Shown: positions 1 through 8,924 of the stretch, one piece after another
Layout: each line of letters begins with the position of its first letter
Position numbering within the stretch: the stretch's first letter is position 1
NCBI RefSeq assembly: GCF_002843315.1
Contig: NZ_MVDD01000010.1
Coordinates: 105,493-169,492, forward strand
Direction: 5' to 3'
DNA length: 64,000 bases
Origin: Labilibaculum filiforme
GTDB taxonomy: Bacteria; Bacteroidota; Bacteroidia; Bacteroidales; Marinifilaceae
Translations under genes and position numbers: made by a program
The notes under the pieces: model-generated
Told to the model about the DNA's origin: nothing
The model's database searches: none
The model's input: only the letters and a program-made list of their open reading frames with translations

Positions 1-651
1 CTGTTCAATTTCATTATTGGAGTATAATGGGTGTTTTGTTAAGGTTTGAGCAAATTCAAATTTTTTAAATCCTGCCTTTTCTAAAAGCTCCACTTTTTCT
101 TGTGTTGTTCGCCAGTTAGCAATTCTCACAAATTCAATCGGATAAGGGTCTTTGGGGTTAATCCCTTCTAATAAGGGATGTTCCCAAGTATCTACCGCTT
201 TTGCCAAATTATACATGGTTGCATAAGAACTTTCTTTGGGCACATCAATCATTACAAGTTTACCACCTTTTTTAACGGATGCATAAGCCTTATTTATCAC
301 ACACTCAAGATCTGTTATGTAGCTTGGTGTTCCATTAAATAAAACAGTATCGTACTGCTCAATACCGAATTCGGCATCTTCAGATGTTATCACCTCGACA
401 CTCATGCCACGTTTACGGGCAATTTCTGCCATACCCAATGATGGTTCTATTCCGTTTTTTATTTCAATATTGAAATCCTTTTTTAAAATCGACTCAAACA
501 ATCCACTACCACATCCAACAGAAAAAACTTTACCAGCATTTTTTAGGAAGTGAGCTACTAAATTTACTTCAGATTGTAACAAATTGGTATTATCGAAGAA
601 CCAAGAATCATATGCACTTGCATATTCATCAAAACTATTTTTTTTATTCAT
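1..651 (-). CDS. class I SAM-dependent methyltransferase (3' end outside window)
   Basis: Reading the minus strand from the ATG at 651 gives 217 uninterrupted codons that run off the left edge, so the C-terminus is missing. Near residue 43 the glycine-rich motif I of class I methyltransferases is visible (VFSVGCGSGLFE), followed by an acidic motif II position (GIEPS), a DTVLFNGTPSYI stretch and the typical late strand KKGGKLVMIDVP. The substrate cannot be told. The gene lies directly behind a TPP riboswitch and intrinsic terminator, which suggests a link to thiamine synthesis, salvage or precursor metabolism, or that it heads an operon with thiamine genes to the left. The fold is confident; the thiamine link is an inference from the leader. 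Confidence 0.85.
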   Translation of the reverse strand, partial: MNKKNSFDEYASAYDSWFFDNTNLLQSEVNLVAHFLKNAGKVFSVGCGSGLFESILKKDFNIEIKNGIEPSLGMAEIARKRGMSVEVITSEDAEFGIEQYDTVLFNGTPSYITDLECVINKAYASVKKGGKLVMIDVPKESSYATMYNLAKAVDTWEHPLLEGINPKDPYPIEFVRIANWRTTQEKVELLEKAGFKKFEFAQTLTKHPLYSNNEIEQ

Positions 652-667
652 TTAGTTTAAAATAAAA

Positions 668-696
668 AGGCCGCTTCGTAAAAAACGAAACGGCCT
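668..696 (-). terminator. intrinsic terminator of the TPP-riboswitch leader
   Basis: A stem of AGGCCG plus TTCGT-type arms (668-679 with 685-696, one mismatch) is followed on the minus strand by a U-rich run. It lies between the riboswitch and the methyltransferase ATG, where the expression platform of a transcription-terminating riboswitch is expected. Confidence 0.75.
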
Positions 697-730
697 ATAT
701 GATAATAATAATAATAATTTTATATCAAAA

Positions 731-812
731 ACCATTTCCCTACGATGTAATTACACATATCAGGTTCAAGGGTATTTTCTCAGCCTAATATTTTCAAGGC
801 ACCCCTAATAGT
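731..812 (-). promoter_or_regulatory. TPP (THI-box) riboswitch
   Basis: On the minus strand the hallmarks of the thiamine pyrophosphate aptamer appear in order: GGGGTGCC, GGCTGAGA, ACCCTTGAACCTGAT and CGTAGGGAA. A closing P1 helix can be drawn between ACTATT (812-807) and AATGGT (736-731). A terminator follows at 668-696, so TPP binding is expected to switch off the gene starting at 651. The family assignment is secure from these conserved blocks; the off-switch mode is inferred from the terminator. Confidence 0.95.
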
Positions 813-819
813 ATTGTTG

Positions 820-827
820 CAAAAGTA
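820..827 (-). promoter_or_regulatory. -7 box of the riboswitch leader
   Basis: TACTTTTG on the minus strand fits the Bacteroidota -7 consensus TAnnTTTG. It ends eight bases before the first base of the riboswitch P1 helix, so transcription would begin almost at the aptamer. No clear -33 TTTG is visible. Confidence 0.5.
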
Positions 828-917
828 TAAAAAATCATGTAGCTTTTTAATAATTACTTGGGACTAATATTAATTCGAAATCTGAAGATTACAAATCTGC
901 AAAAGCTAAAGCATAAA

Positions 918-945
918 AAAAACCACCAAATTGCTTTGGTGGTTT
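918..945 (-). terminator. terminator of the propeller/GH3 operon
   Basis: A 9-bp perfect stem (ACCACCAAA at 922-930 with TTTGGTGGT at 935-943) is followed on the minus strand by an oligo-T run. It lies about 50 bp beyond the stop of the Asp-box protein at 994. Confidence 0.8.
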
Positions 946-993
946 TATGCAGGCTACGTTTTGTTTTGAATTAAATCGACGAAAAATACAAGC

Positions 994-3900
994 TTATATT
1001 TTCACTATTTTCTTGGTGATACGCGTTTGTTCATAAAGAATCTCAACAATGTAAATGCCAGCTTTAAAGTCCGAAATGTTAATCGTATTCACGTTTTTTG
1101 TTTCAAATACTTTATTTCCTTGCATCGAGTAGATATTTATAGCACTCTCTTTATTTGCTCCGCTTATTGAAAATGCATCTTTCACTATTGTTGGATTTAT
1201 GAATACATTATTGTTTGTTGGGATCTGATTTTTTGGATCGAGTATTTCACCAATACCAACAACAGTATTTTCTGGAACTACAACAACACATTGGTCTGAA
1301 AATCGACCATTGAAAATCGTAGCCCAAATTGTTGCTTTTCCATTGCTTACAGGTGTAATTAATCCATTCTGATCGACCGTGACAACAGCTGGGTTATCCG
1401 ATTTCCACACTATGGTTTCGTTTTTGTATTGGTTTTGGATTATTTCAGCGGTTATTTGTTGGTTATTACCAGCTTTATATTCAATCACTTTAGGAGAAAC
1501 TTTTATGGCTTGTATTGAATTTCCATTTTCGATTTTTCCTTTGTAAAAGCCACATCCTAATGTTGCCAGCCACAATTCTGATGGATTTTGAATGTTAAAT
1601 TTTATATCTTCTATGTGGTTTGGAGATCCAATATTTTTATTGCTCTTTGCCCAAGTAAGTCCTCGGTCGCGACTTACAAAAACACCTGGATTTTTAGAGA
1701 GGTATTCTACCGTAATCACTAATAAATTGTGGTCGAAAGGAGAGATGTCTATGCATTCGGCACCCGCATATTTAAATGCTTGATTCCAAGTAGTTCCGAA
1801 ATCATCGGTATACCAAACTCCATCGCCACCACCACGGTATCCTGTAGTGATATACATTCGGTTGGTGTGATCTATGGCAATATAGTTCACTCCTTCAACC
1901 GATAAGGGCGTATTTACCTTGGTCCAATTAGCACCTCTATCGCTCGAGTGATAAAGTCCACCTGCAGCAATAGGGACTTCCTGACTAAATGCGTTTTTTT
2001 CTGCCGCCACAAATAAAGAGGCTCTGGTATTATCTCGAGGATCAAATTCAATGTCCTTTATTCTTGAAGGGGAAGGCAAGCCATTGTTGCGTTGCGAAAA
2101 GGTTTTTCCGTGATCATCAGAAAAGTAAAATCCTCCTTGCTTCGATTTCGAGGCATTTTCAATCTTTGTAATTCCAAAGTAAAAATAGTTGTTGTCAATC
2201 GGATCAATAGTTAATGCGTTGGTGTAAAAGTCATCAAGCCAGGCATTTGTTGCAGGTGTTGCCACGCCATAATTTTCCCAATTTAATCCTCCATCGGTAC
2301 TTTTAAATATATTTTGTTTTTTTGCCTGACGACTAGAGGTTGAATAAATGGTTTGATTATCGTAAGGATCAAAAGCCATTGAGATTACCGATTCTTGAGC
2401 GCTTTTTATAAATTTTAGTGCTTGGCGATCATCCGGACTGTCGTTGGTCGGAATCCACACGCGATGCTCACCAGATCCGAGTATCGCAGTTTCGTAGCGT
2501 TTATCTTGTGCAATTGTTAGCGCTGGCAAATTGCTGTTTCCATGACCAATAATATTTCCTTCGGCGGTGTAATCTTCATCCATTTGATGCCATGTTTCCC
2601 CATGATCGGTGCTTAGCATGGTGCTGTGATCCGAAATCATCATTACGCTTCCATCTACACCAACAGCAATTCCTCGTGTCGAGCGCAAGGCATAATTGTT
2701 ACCCGATTGCATGTGAGGAGATTCATGGCCAACGCTCATGTTTTCGTGATAGGGATTGCCTCTCGATTCCCAATATTCTTTATCGGCAGCCCAAATATCG
2801 CCGTATAAACGAGCCGTATTTATCCACTTTTCGCCATCATTATTTGTTGTCCAAATTCGTCCGGGAACAATTGAGTTTGCAATTTGTGGGTCCGCAAATC
2901 CGATGTACAAAGCATTTTCGCGACTAGGATCAACGCTTATCATGTTAAAGCATTGAAGAGCATGGGTTGGCAAATTAGGATAAGTTGATTTTGCAACCGC
3001 TTCGGTAATTCCGAACCAATTGGCAATGTATTTGTAGTAGCTGGCTGGCGTTCCGCCTGTTAATTGGTTGATATCTAAGCCTAAATCACCAGTAATAGAA
3101 GTCCAGTTGTCTCCATTATCAATCGATTTGAATATTCCTCCGGTACATTTTGTTGTGTTTCCATTGGCATGATATTGAACCTGATCGATGGCATAGAGTG
3201 CAAATTGATTTGTTGTTGCATTGTAATAGAAGTCCATGTCCATAACAATATCGTTATGCAGCTTGCCTGCTGATATTTGAGTCCAGTTACTTCCTCCATT
3301 ATCCGATCGGTATATTCCGTAATTGGAGGCGGCAAATACTTGTTGAGAATTTTTTGGGTTCACAATAATTCGTCCCACTTGTGCTTTGGCATCTATTCCC
3401 GAATTGGTAAGTTGCCAGCTGGCGCCTCCATCTTTTGTCCGCCACAATTTACCTTCGTTATCTGCTGTTGTTCCGTGCGGTTGGGTTGCTGTTATTTCTT
3501 TATAACAAGATAGCCATTCTTGTCCTCTTACATTTGAGCCACCACCAACAAACCAAACATTCTTATTGTTTGGATCGATCGCTAAAGAGGCTACCTTTTT
3601 TTTCCAGCCATCTTTATCGAAACCATCTGCATCTTTTGTGTACCAAGGGCAATTGGGAATTTGAGACCATGTTTTCCCTGTATCTACTGTTTTCCACAAT
3701 CTCGAAGATTCAATGGCCAAACCAAAGTTTGCGTCACTTGGTGAATAGTACAAATCGCGAATGTGGTAAAAATCACCATTGCCATCCGGATCTTTTATGC
3801 TGTACCATTCGCTTCCATTGTTGTTCGATTGATAGATGTTCCACATATCAGGACATAAAACAACCAATTCGGGTATAGTAGGGTGGTAGCGTAGCAAGTT

Positions 3901-4077
3901 TGCAAATCCTGCATTTCCGGGTGCTACTTGTTCCCAAAGTATGGAATTGTCGGAGGCTACTCGTTCTGCAGATAGGCTATTAAAAAAATCACTTGCATCT
4001 TTAGTTTGAGCAATTACTTGTATTCCAATGCTTAGTAATAATGAAAACATTAGAATTTTAATTGGTTTAATTGTCAT
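994..4077 (-). CDS. secreted Asp-box (BNR/GH74-like) beta-propeller protein with Ig-like and T9SS sorting domains
   Basis: The 1027-residue protein starts with a signal peptide (cleavage near VIAQ, residues 20-24). About twelve Asp-box repeats of the S-x-D-x-G-x-x-W type are spread over residues 60-880 (TKDGGASWQ, STDHGETWH, SSDRGANWT, SRDRGLTWA), indicating two consecutive propellers as in GH74 xyloglucanases or sortilin-like proteins. A Big_2-type Ig domain follows (about 895-960, with VDQNGLITPVSNGKATI). The last 75 residues are a type A T9SS sorting domain (NISDFKAGIYIVEI). It probably acts on a polysaccharide outside the cell together with the GH3 enzyme 52 bp upstream. GH74 activity is plausible, but I could not place the catalytic aspartates, so the enzyme class stays open. 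Confidence 0.75.
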   Translation of the reverse strand: MTIKPIKILMFSLLLSIGIQVIAQTKDASDFFNSLSAERVASDNSILWEQVAPGNAGFANLLRYHPTIPELVVLCPDMWNIYQSNNNGSEWYSIKDPDGNGDFYHIRDLYYSPSDANFGLAIESSRLWKTVDTGKTWSQIPNCPWYTKDADGFDKDGWKKKVASLAIDPNNKNVWFVGGGSNVRGQEWLSCYKEITATQPHGTTADNEGKLWRTKDGGASWQLTNSGIDAKAQVGRIIVNPKNSQQVFAASNYGIYRSDNGGSNWTQISAGKLHNDIVMDMDFYYNATTNQFALYAIDQVQYHANGNTTKCTGGIFKSIDNGDNWTSITGDLGLDINQLTGGTPASYYKYIANWFGITEAVAKSTYPNLPTHALQCFNMISVDPSRENALYIGFADPQIANSIVPGRIWTTNNDGEKWINTARLYGDIWAADKEYWESRGNPYHENMSVGHESPHMQSGNNYALRSTRGIAVGVDGSVMMISDHSTMLSTDHGETWHQMDEDYTAEGNIIGHGNSNLPALTIAQDKRYETAILGSGEHRVWIPTNDSPDDRQALKFIKSAQESVISMAFDPYDNQTIYSTSSRQAKKQNIFKSTDGGLNWENYGVATPATNAWLDDFYTNALTIDPIDNNYFYFGITKIENASKSKQGGFYFSDDHGKTFSQRNNGLPSPSRIKDIEFDPRDNTRASLFVAAEKNAFSQEVPIAAGGLYHSSDRGANWTKVNTPLSVEGVNYIAIDHTNRMYITTGYRGGGDGVWYTDDFGTTWNQAFKYAGAECIDISPFDHNLLVITVEYLSKNPGVFVSRDRGLTWAKSNKNIGSPNHIEDIKFNIQNPSELWLATLGCGFYKGKIENGNSIQAIKVSPKVIEYKAGNNQQITAEIIQNQYKNETIVWKSDNPAVVTVDQNGLITPVSNGKATIWATIFNGRFSDQCVVVVPENTVVGIGEILDPKNQIPTNNNVFINPTIVKDAFSISGANKESAINIYSMQGNKVFETKNVNTINISDFKAGIYIVEILYEQTRITKKIVKI

Positions 4078-4129
4078 CGTTACGATTTTAAATGGAGATT
4101 TATTAACGGATAACTTATTATTATTATTA

Positions 4130-6328
4130 TTATTTCAATTGAATGCCAACTTTTTGAGCAGTAGCGGCCCCGAGTGTTTCACTAAGTTTACCTGGCGAGG
4201 AGTTTCCAACAATAACTTGATATTCTCCTTTTCTCCAAACTTTATTTCCTTCTGTATCCACTATTTTTAATTGATCGGGTGCTATGGTGAACGAAATGGT
4301 TTTGTGTTCTCCTTTTTTTAGCGAGATACGTTTAAAAGCTTTCAAACTGGTAATAGGTAATCCGCCGGTGGTATCTTTCGGACTAATGTAGACTTGTACT
4401 ACTTCGTCGATATCGTAATTGCCACTGTTTTTAATGTCAACTTCGGCATTTAGTACCATATCTTTTTTTAGCTGTTTCGAATTTAGTTTCAAATTACTGA
4501 TTTCGGTTTTGGAGTAGGTCAAACCAAATCCAAACGGATACATTGGTTCTTTCGTCATGTATTTATAGGTGCGACCTTTCATCGAATAATCTTCATATGG
4601 AGGCAATTGATCCACATTCTTAGGGAAGGTAATGGGTAAATGGCCCGATGGAGAGATGTCGCCAAACAAAACGTCGGCAACCGCATTTCCACCTTGTTCG
4701 CCAGGATACCAAATTTGTACAATCGCATCGCAGTCTTCTTCTACTTCTTCCAAAGATATTGGACTTCCACTTGCAACCACTACTACTAAAGGGCCTTTTT
4801 TATATTCGATTAGTTGTTTAATGTAGTTAATTTGGTTTTCGGGTAACTTCAAATCTCTTTTGTCACCGATATCCGATGAGGCAATTGCATCCACTTCTTC
4901 GCCTTCTTTGTCGGCAGTAAGTCCTACCACACAAATAGTTACATCCGATTCGGCAGCCACGTGCGGGGCCCAGTTTTTGGGGTTGATATTTGCCTGAAAA
5001 GGCAATGCTCCTGAACGGTAGTTTAACGAACTTCCTAAGGATACAGCGTCTGCAATTCCCTCTAAAATAGTCACTAAATTAGAACTTACTCCGTAATAAC
5101 TTCCAATCAGCATATCGGCCGAATTCGCAAATGGGCCAGTAACATAAGGTATTTTTATATCTTTTGATAAAGGCAATGTGTTGTTTCTATTTTTGAGTAG
5201 TACAATTGATTTTTGAGCGACTTCTCGTGCCAATTTTACGTGTTCATCGCAATGAATTTTATCAGGACTGATGTTTCGGTAAGGATTATCTGCAGCTTCA
5301 TCCAACATTCCTAATCGAAAACGTGTTTTAAAAAGTTGCTTGGTGCGTTCGGTAATCAATTCTTCCGTTACTAAGCCTTCTTCTACTGCTTTGTTCAGCA
5401 ATTTATAGGTGGCGCCACAATTTAAGTTAGTGCCTGCTTTTAGGGCAAGGGCAGCGGCTTCGGTTCTAGTTTTCACAAAATCATGCCCGCTGGTAATACC
5501 GCCTATTGCACCGCAATCGGAAGTAATGTAACCATCAAATTCCCAAGTGTTTCGTAAAATATCTTGTATTAAAAAAGTGCTTGCACTTGCTGGTTCTCCA
5601 TAAACAGCATTGTATGCAGTCATTACACCTTCTACTTTTGCTTCGGTAACTAAGGCTTTAAAGGCAGGTAGGTAAGTTTCGTATAAATCTTGTTTGCTTG
5701 GCGAAACGTTAAAGCTATGGCGTAATTCTTCAGGGCCCGAATGAACTGCAAAATGCTTTGCGCAAGCGGCAGTTTTTAAATAGGAAGGGTTTTCGCCCTG
5801 CAATCCTTGAACAAATGCAACGCCAATTTTCGACATTAAAAATGGATCTTCCCCATAGGTTTCTTGGCCTCGTCCCCAACGCGCATCTCTAAATATATTT
5901 ACATTGGGAGTCCAAAAGGTTAATCCAGCATATTTACTGCGGTTGCCCATGCTTTGAGATATAATGTATTTGGCTCTTGCTTCGGTAGAAATTGCGGATG
6001 CAACCCGTTTGGCTAATTCTGGATCGAATGTGGCTCCCAAGCCAATTCCTTGTGGAAAGATCGTGGCTTTACCATTCCGTGCAACTCCGTGCAAGGCTTC
6101 GTTCCACCAGTCATATTCCGGAATATCGAAACGGGGTAGGGAGGTCGCACTATTTGTTAGTTGACTAATTTTTTCATCCAAAGTCATTTGGGAAACTAAG
6201 TTGTCTACTCTGTCTTCTATCGACATCGAAGGATCTTGGAAGGTGAAATCCACTTCCTGAGCATTTGAATTTGCAATAGCAACTAGTAGGAAAATGGCTA
6301 ATACTACTAATTTGTGAATACGATTCAT
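4130..6328 (-). CDS. glycoside hydrolase family 3 beta-glycosidase (beta-xylosidase/beta-glucosidase type)
   Basis: The 732-residue protein has a signal peptide (residues 1-23, NSNAQ) and the GH3 order: N-terminal TIM barrel, alpha/beta sandwich, fibronectin-III-like C-terminal domain (about 640-715). The nucleophile region reads GYITSDCGAIGGI near residue 270; the DCGAI form is commoner in the xylosidase/arabinosidase branch than the SDW form of glucosidases. KHFAVHSGPE near residue 190 matches the conserved substrate-binding KHF. It removes terminal sugars from oligosaccharides, probably in the periplasm. It is first in a two-gene minus operon with the Asp-box protein. Family certain, specificity inferred. 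Confidence 0.93.
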   Translation of the reverse strand: MNRIHKLVVLAIFLLVAIANSNAQEVDFTFQDPSMSIEDRVDNLVSQMTLDEKISQLTNSATSLPRFDIPEYDWWNEALHGVARNGKATIFPQGIGLGATFDPELAKRVASAISTEARAKYIISQSMGNRSKYAGLTFWTPNVNIFRDARWGRGQETYGEDPFLMSKIGVAFVQGLQGENPSYLKTAACAKHFAVHSGPEELRHSFNVSPSKQDLYETYLPAFKALVTEAKVEGVMTAYNAVYGEPASASTFLIQDILRNTWEFDGYITSDCGAIGGITSGHDFVKTRTEAAALALKAGTNLNCGATYKLLNKAVEEGLVTEELITERTKQLFKTRFRLGMLDEAADNPYRNISPDKIHCDEHVKLAREVAQKSIVLLKNRNNTLPLSKDIKIPYVTGPFANSADMLIGSYYGVSSNLVTILEGIADAVSLGSSLNYRSGALPFQANINPKNWAPHVAAESDVTICVVGLTADKEGEEVDAIASSDIGDKRDLKLPENQINYIKQLIEYKKGPLVVVVASGSPISLEEVEEDCDAIVQIWYPGEQGGNAVADVLFGDISPSGHLPITFPKNVDQLPPYEDYSMKGRTYKYMTKEPMYPFGFGLTYSKTEISNLKLNSKQLKKDMVLNAEVDIKNSGNYDIDEVVQVYISPKDTTGGLPITSLKAFKRISLKKGEHKTISFTIAPDQLKIVDTEGNKVWRKGEYQVIVGNSSPGKLSETLGAATAQKVGIQLK

Positions 6329-6473
6329 ATCTTATTTTTAAAATTTTTCACTGGAATTTAAGAAACATCTATTTTTAATGTTTCTGCTTTTCTTTAATAT
6401 TGTAAATCTAGCAAATGGAATATCGTTTTTGCCCGTATTGCACTATTCAATTCATATGCAGTTTGCTGTTTTC

Positions 6474-6519
6474 ACTAGACAATTGTTAATCTTTATTTAT
6501 TTGTAACTAGACAATTGTT
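6474..6519. promoter_or_regulatory. spaced direct repeat, candidate operator between divergent genes
   Basis: The 14-mer ACTAGACAATTGTT occurs twice, at 6474-6487 and 6506-6519, exactly 32 bp (about three helical turns) apart. Each copy has a palindromic core (ACAATTGT). The pair lies between the GH3 gene and the TPR-HTH regulator. Such phasing fits cooperative binding of a dimeric regulator, possibly the adjacent gene product; this is an inference. Confidence 0.5.
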
Positions 6520-6571
6520 TTTCTGTTTCTATTAAAAAGCAGCTTTGTTTATTCTTATTATATTTGTTATC

Positions 6572-8170
6572 ATGATTATTATCAGTCGTTTGTGTGTTTT
6601 TGTATTTTTAGGGATTACAGTTTTTCTGTTTTGTACTGGCTATACAAATTCAAGTTTTCAAAAGAAGGACATCAATAAAGACTATTTGGATACTATTAAA
6701 CTAGGTTTGGATAAAGTTCAATCGGATCCGGAAGAAAGTTTGAAATTACTTAGGGGAAGTTATGAGTACTGCATGCAAAAAAAAGACTTTGAGAATGCTG
6801 TTCATTGTTTAATTGGTATTACCGATGTGGAACGATTTAGAGGAAATTATAATATTGCTTTTGAAAAACTTTGGGATGCATTGTTATTGGCAGGCGAGAA
6901 GCAGATCGATCATAAAAATGTGGTGATCATTCATCGGAATATTGGCATTCTGTACGGCATTTTTAATAAGGATAGTGCCGCCATAAATCACTTAAGTATT
7001 GCACTAAGGAAAACTAAACTTCTTAAGGGAGAGAAGATGAGAATATCGGAAACAACGGCTTCTTATTTTAGCCTAGCTTCTATCTACCGAGACAATAAAG
7101 AATACTCGGTAGCATTGCAGTATTTAGATTCTTGCAATTTATTAAATCCCGAAAAGGCTCTGCCTTATGTCGAAACTGATAAAGGATATTTGTATTTGAA
7201 ACTTGGCAATTTAAAATTGGCCGAAAAACATCTAATAAATGCAAATAAGAACCTTAGTATCACCGATGAACGGTATTTGGCCGTAAATTATTCTTTTCTG
7301 GGTGATTTAAAGATCGAACAAAACAAAACTGATAGTGCACTTTATTTTTTCACTACCAGCTTAAAAACTATAAATGCTAAAAAGGCATTTGTAGAGTTTA
7401 AACCAGAAATACTTCGAAAAATGTCTTTATTGTATTTGTCGAAGGCAAATTATGGGAAAGCATATAATTATTTAAATGCTTCCGCAGAAGTTTCGGATAG
7501 TTTGTTTAATGCTAAAAGTGAAAACAATAGTCAATTGTTCGAAATTAAAAACAAGTACAAAGAAACACTCATCGAGAAAGATAAATTGGTTCAAAAGCAA
7601 ATCTCTCTTATCAAACAGAAGAATACAACACAGGTTTTGTTAAAGTTTTTAATTGGATTTATTTTACTGATTGGAATTTCGGGTTTTCTACTCATTCGGC
7701 TTCGGGCAAAACTGCATAAGCTTAATTTGAAACAGAGAATGGAAAAGGAGAAAAATAGTGCCATTTTGGATGTGAAAAGTAAGGAGCTTACCACATATGC
7801 ATTGCAAATGATCGATAAAGAGAAAGTGTTGCATGAATTGTTGGAAACAATAAAAGAAGTTGCGCCTGGTAAATACAGCGTTTTATCTAGTAAATATTTA
7901 AATCGAAATAGTAAGTTGTGGAACGAGTTTAATATGCGTTTCGTGGAAGTGAATAGCGATTTTTATGCAAAGCTACGGGAAGAGTATCCAAATCTTACGG
8001 CAACCGAGCAAAAACATTGCGCGCTTATTAAATTGAATTTCGATAGTAACGAAATGGCTCAAATTTTGAATATTTCTTTGCAAAGTGTTCATACTTCCAG
8101 ATATCGTATCCGGAAAAAAATGAATATTACCAGAGAGCAAAGTCTAAGTTATTTTATCGCGGAATTGTAG
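6572..8170 (+). CDS. TPR-repeat membrane protein with C-terminal LuxR-like HTH
   Basis: The frame is open from a TTG at 6545, but the ATG at 6572 gives a cleaner hydrophobic leader (MIIISRLCVFVFLGITVFLF), so I use it (532 aa). Residues about 40-310 are TPR-like helices (NAVHCLIGI, YLKLGNLKLAEKHL). A coiled segment leads to a transmembrane helix near 355-375 (LKFLIGFILLIGISGFLLI). The C-terminus holds a helix-turn-helix (LTATEQKHCALIKLNF...MAQILNISLQSVHTSRYRIRKKM). This is a common Bacteroidota one-component regulator layout: sensing TPR part outside, DNA-binding part in the cytoplasm. It is divergent from the GH3/propeller operon and may regulate it. No ligand is evident. Confidence 0.85.
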   Translation: MIIISRLCVFVFLGITVFLFCTGYTNSSFQKKDINKDYLDTIKLGLDKVQSDPEESLKLLRGSYEYCMQKKDFENAVHCLIGITDVERFRGNYNIAFEKLWDALLLAGEKQIDHKNVVIIHRNIGILYGIFNKDSAAINHLSIALRKTKLLKGEKMRISETTASYFSLASIYRDNKEYSVALQYLDSCNLLNPEKALPYVETDKGYLYLKLGNLKLAEKHLINANKNLSITDERYLAVNYSFLGDLKIEQNKTDSALYFFTTSLKTINAKKAFVEFKPEILRKMSLLYLSKANYGKAYNYLNASAEVSDSLFNAKSENNSQLFEIKNKYKETLIEKDKLVQKQISLIKQKNTTQVLLKFLIGFILLIGISGFLLIRLRAKLHKLNLKQRMEKEKNSAILDVKSKELTTYALQMIDKEKVLHELLETIKEVAPGKYSVLSSKYLNRNSKLWNEFNMRFVEVNSDFYAKLREEYPNLTATEQKHCALIKLNFDSNEMAQILNISLQSVHTSRYRIRKKMNITREQSLSYFIAEL

Positions 8171-8189
8171 CTTACGAACTTAAACAAAA

Positions 8190-8226
8190 AAAAGCTTATA
8201 AAACAAATGTTCTATAAGCTCTTTTG
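8190..8226. terminator. bidirectional terminator
   Basis: An 8-bp stem (AGCTTATA 8193-8200 with TATAAGCT 8213-8220) is flanked by A-rich and T-rich runs. It can terminate the TPR-HTH gene on the plus strand and, with a run of eight T on the minus strand, the tRNA-Lys cluster. Confidence 0.75.
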
Positions 8227-8242
8227 GGATTATCTCCAATTG

Positions 8243-8315
8243 TGATCCCTCTGGGGTTCGAACCCAGGACCCCATCATTAAAAGTGATGTGCTCTACCAG
8301 CTGAGCTAAGGAATC
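8243..8315 (-). tRNA. tRNA-Lys (anticodon TTT), third copy in transcription order
   Basis: The 73-nt cloverleaf has acceptor arms GATTCCT and AGGGATC, D-arm GCTC...GAGC, anticodon arm CATCA-CTTTTAA-TGATG, and T-arm CTGGG-TTCGAAC-CCCAG. The anticodon is TTT (lysine). CCA is not encoded. It is identical to the two neighbouring copies. Confidence 0.97.
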
Positions 8316-8348
8316 ATCCTATTTTTTAAAGACTTTGTTTGTCTTTTG

Positions 8349-8421
8349 TGATCCCTCTGGGGTTCGAACCCAGGACCCCATCATTAAAAGTGATGTGCTC
8401 TACCAGCTGAGCTAAGGAATC
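8349..8421 (-). tRNA. tRNA-Lys (anticodon TTT), second copy
   Basis: Base-for-base identical to the copies at 8243 and 8455, including the 33-bp spacer on each side; the repeat period is 106 bp. Confidence 0.97.
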
Positions 8422-8454
8422 ATCCTATTTTTTAAAGACTTTGTTTGTCTTTTG

Positions 8455-8527
8455 TGATCCCTCTGGGGTTCGAACCCAGGACCCCATCATTAAAAGTGAT
8501 GTGCTCTACCAGCTGAGCTAAGGAATC
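8455..8527 (-). tRNA. tRNA-Lys (anticodon TTT), first copy
   Basis: Promoter-proximal member of the tandem triplet, identical in sequence to the other two. A good promoter lies just upstream at 8555-8586. Confidence 0.97.
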
Positions 8528-8554
8528 TGATAAACTTCGTTTTTTAAAGCGATG

Positions 8555-8586
8555 CAAATATAGAGTGATTAAATTTAAATCGCAAA
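8555..8586 (-). promoter_or_regulatory. promoter of the tRNA-Lys cluster
   Basis: On the minus strand TTTG (8586-8583), a 20-bp spacer and TATATTTG (8562-8555) match the Bacteroidota housekeeping promoter (-33 TTTG, -7 TAnnTTTG). It sits 28 bp ahead of the first tRNA. Confidence 0.75.
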
Positions 8587-8831
8587 CTGAAAATAGCAGA
8601 ATTATCTATATTTTCCAAGTGGAAGTGAAGTCGGTTTGCTTTATTGTATTGGTTCGTAAATTGATAGTGGAGTGAAAAAAGAGTCAGAAAAAATGTCATT
8701 TTTTTTTAATCGCCCTAAATTCCTTATGATAATGGACTGTTTTTTGTGTCGTGGAGCTTTTTTATTCAAGCATAGGTTTGCCGAAAATTCGTGTATTATC
8801 CACCATAAAACTTCATTTTGCTGTTTTTAAA

Positions 8832-8861
8832 TTTCAATACATTAAAATATTTTTAAATTTG
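8832..8861 (+). promoter_or_regulatory. candidate promoter of the SDR gene
   Basis: TAAATTTG at 8854-8861 matches the -7 consensus, with TTTC 18 bp upstream as a weak -33. The rest of the gap between 8528 and 8924 is AT-rich; apart from the tRNA promoter nothing else is recognised in it. Confidence 0.45.
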
Positions 8862-8924
8862 TACCCATTAAAAAATATCGGAATTTACTTTCTTCCACTT
8901 ATAATCTATTAATATATATTCCTA

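Noticed and set aside
2592..2927. Plus-strand ORFs opposite the Asp-box protein
   Set aside because: Shadow frames of a gene with clear repeats and domains on the minus strand.
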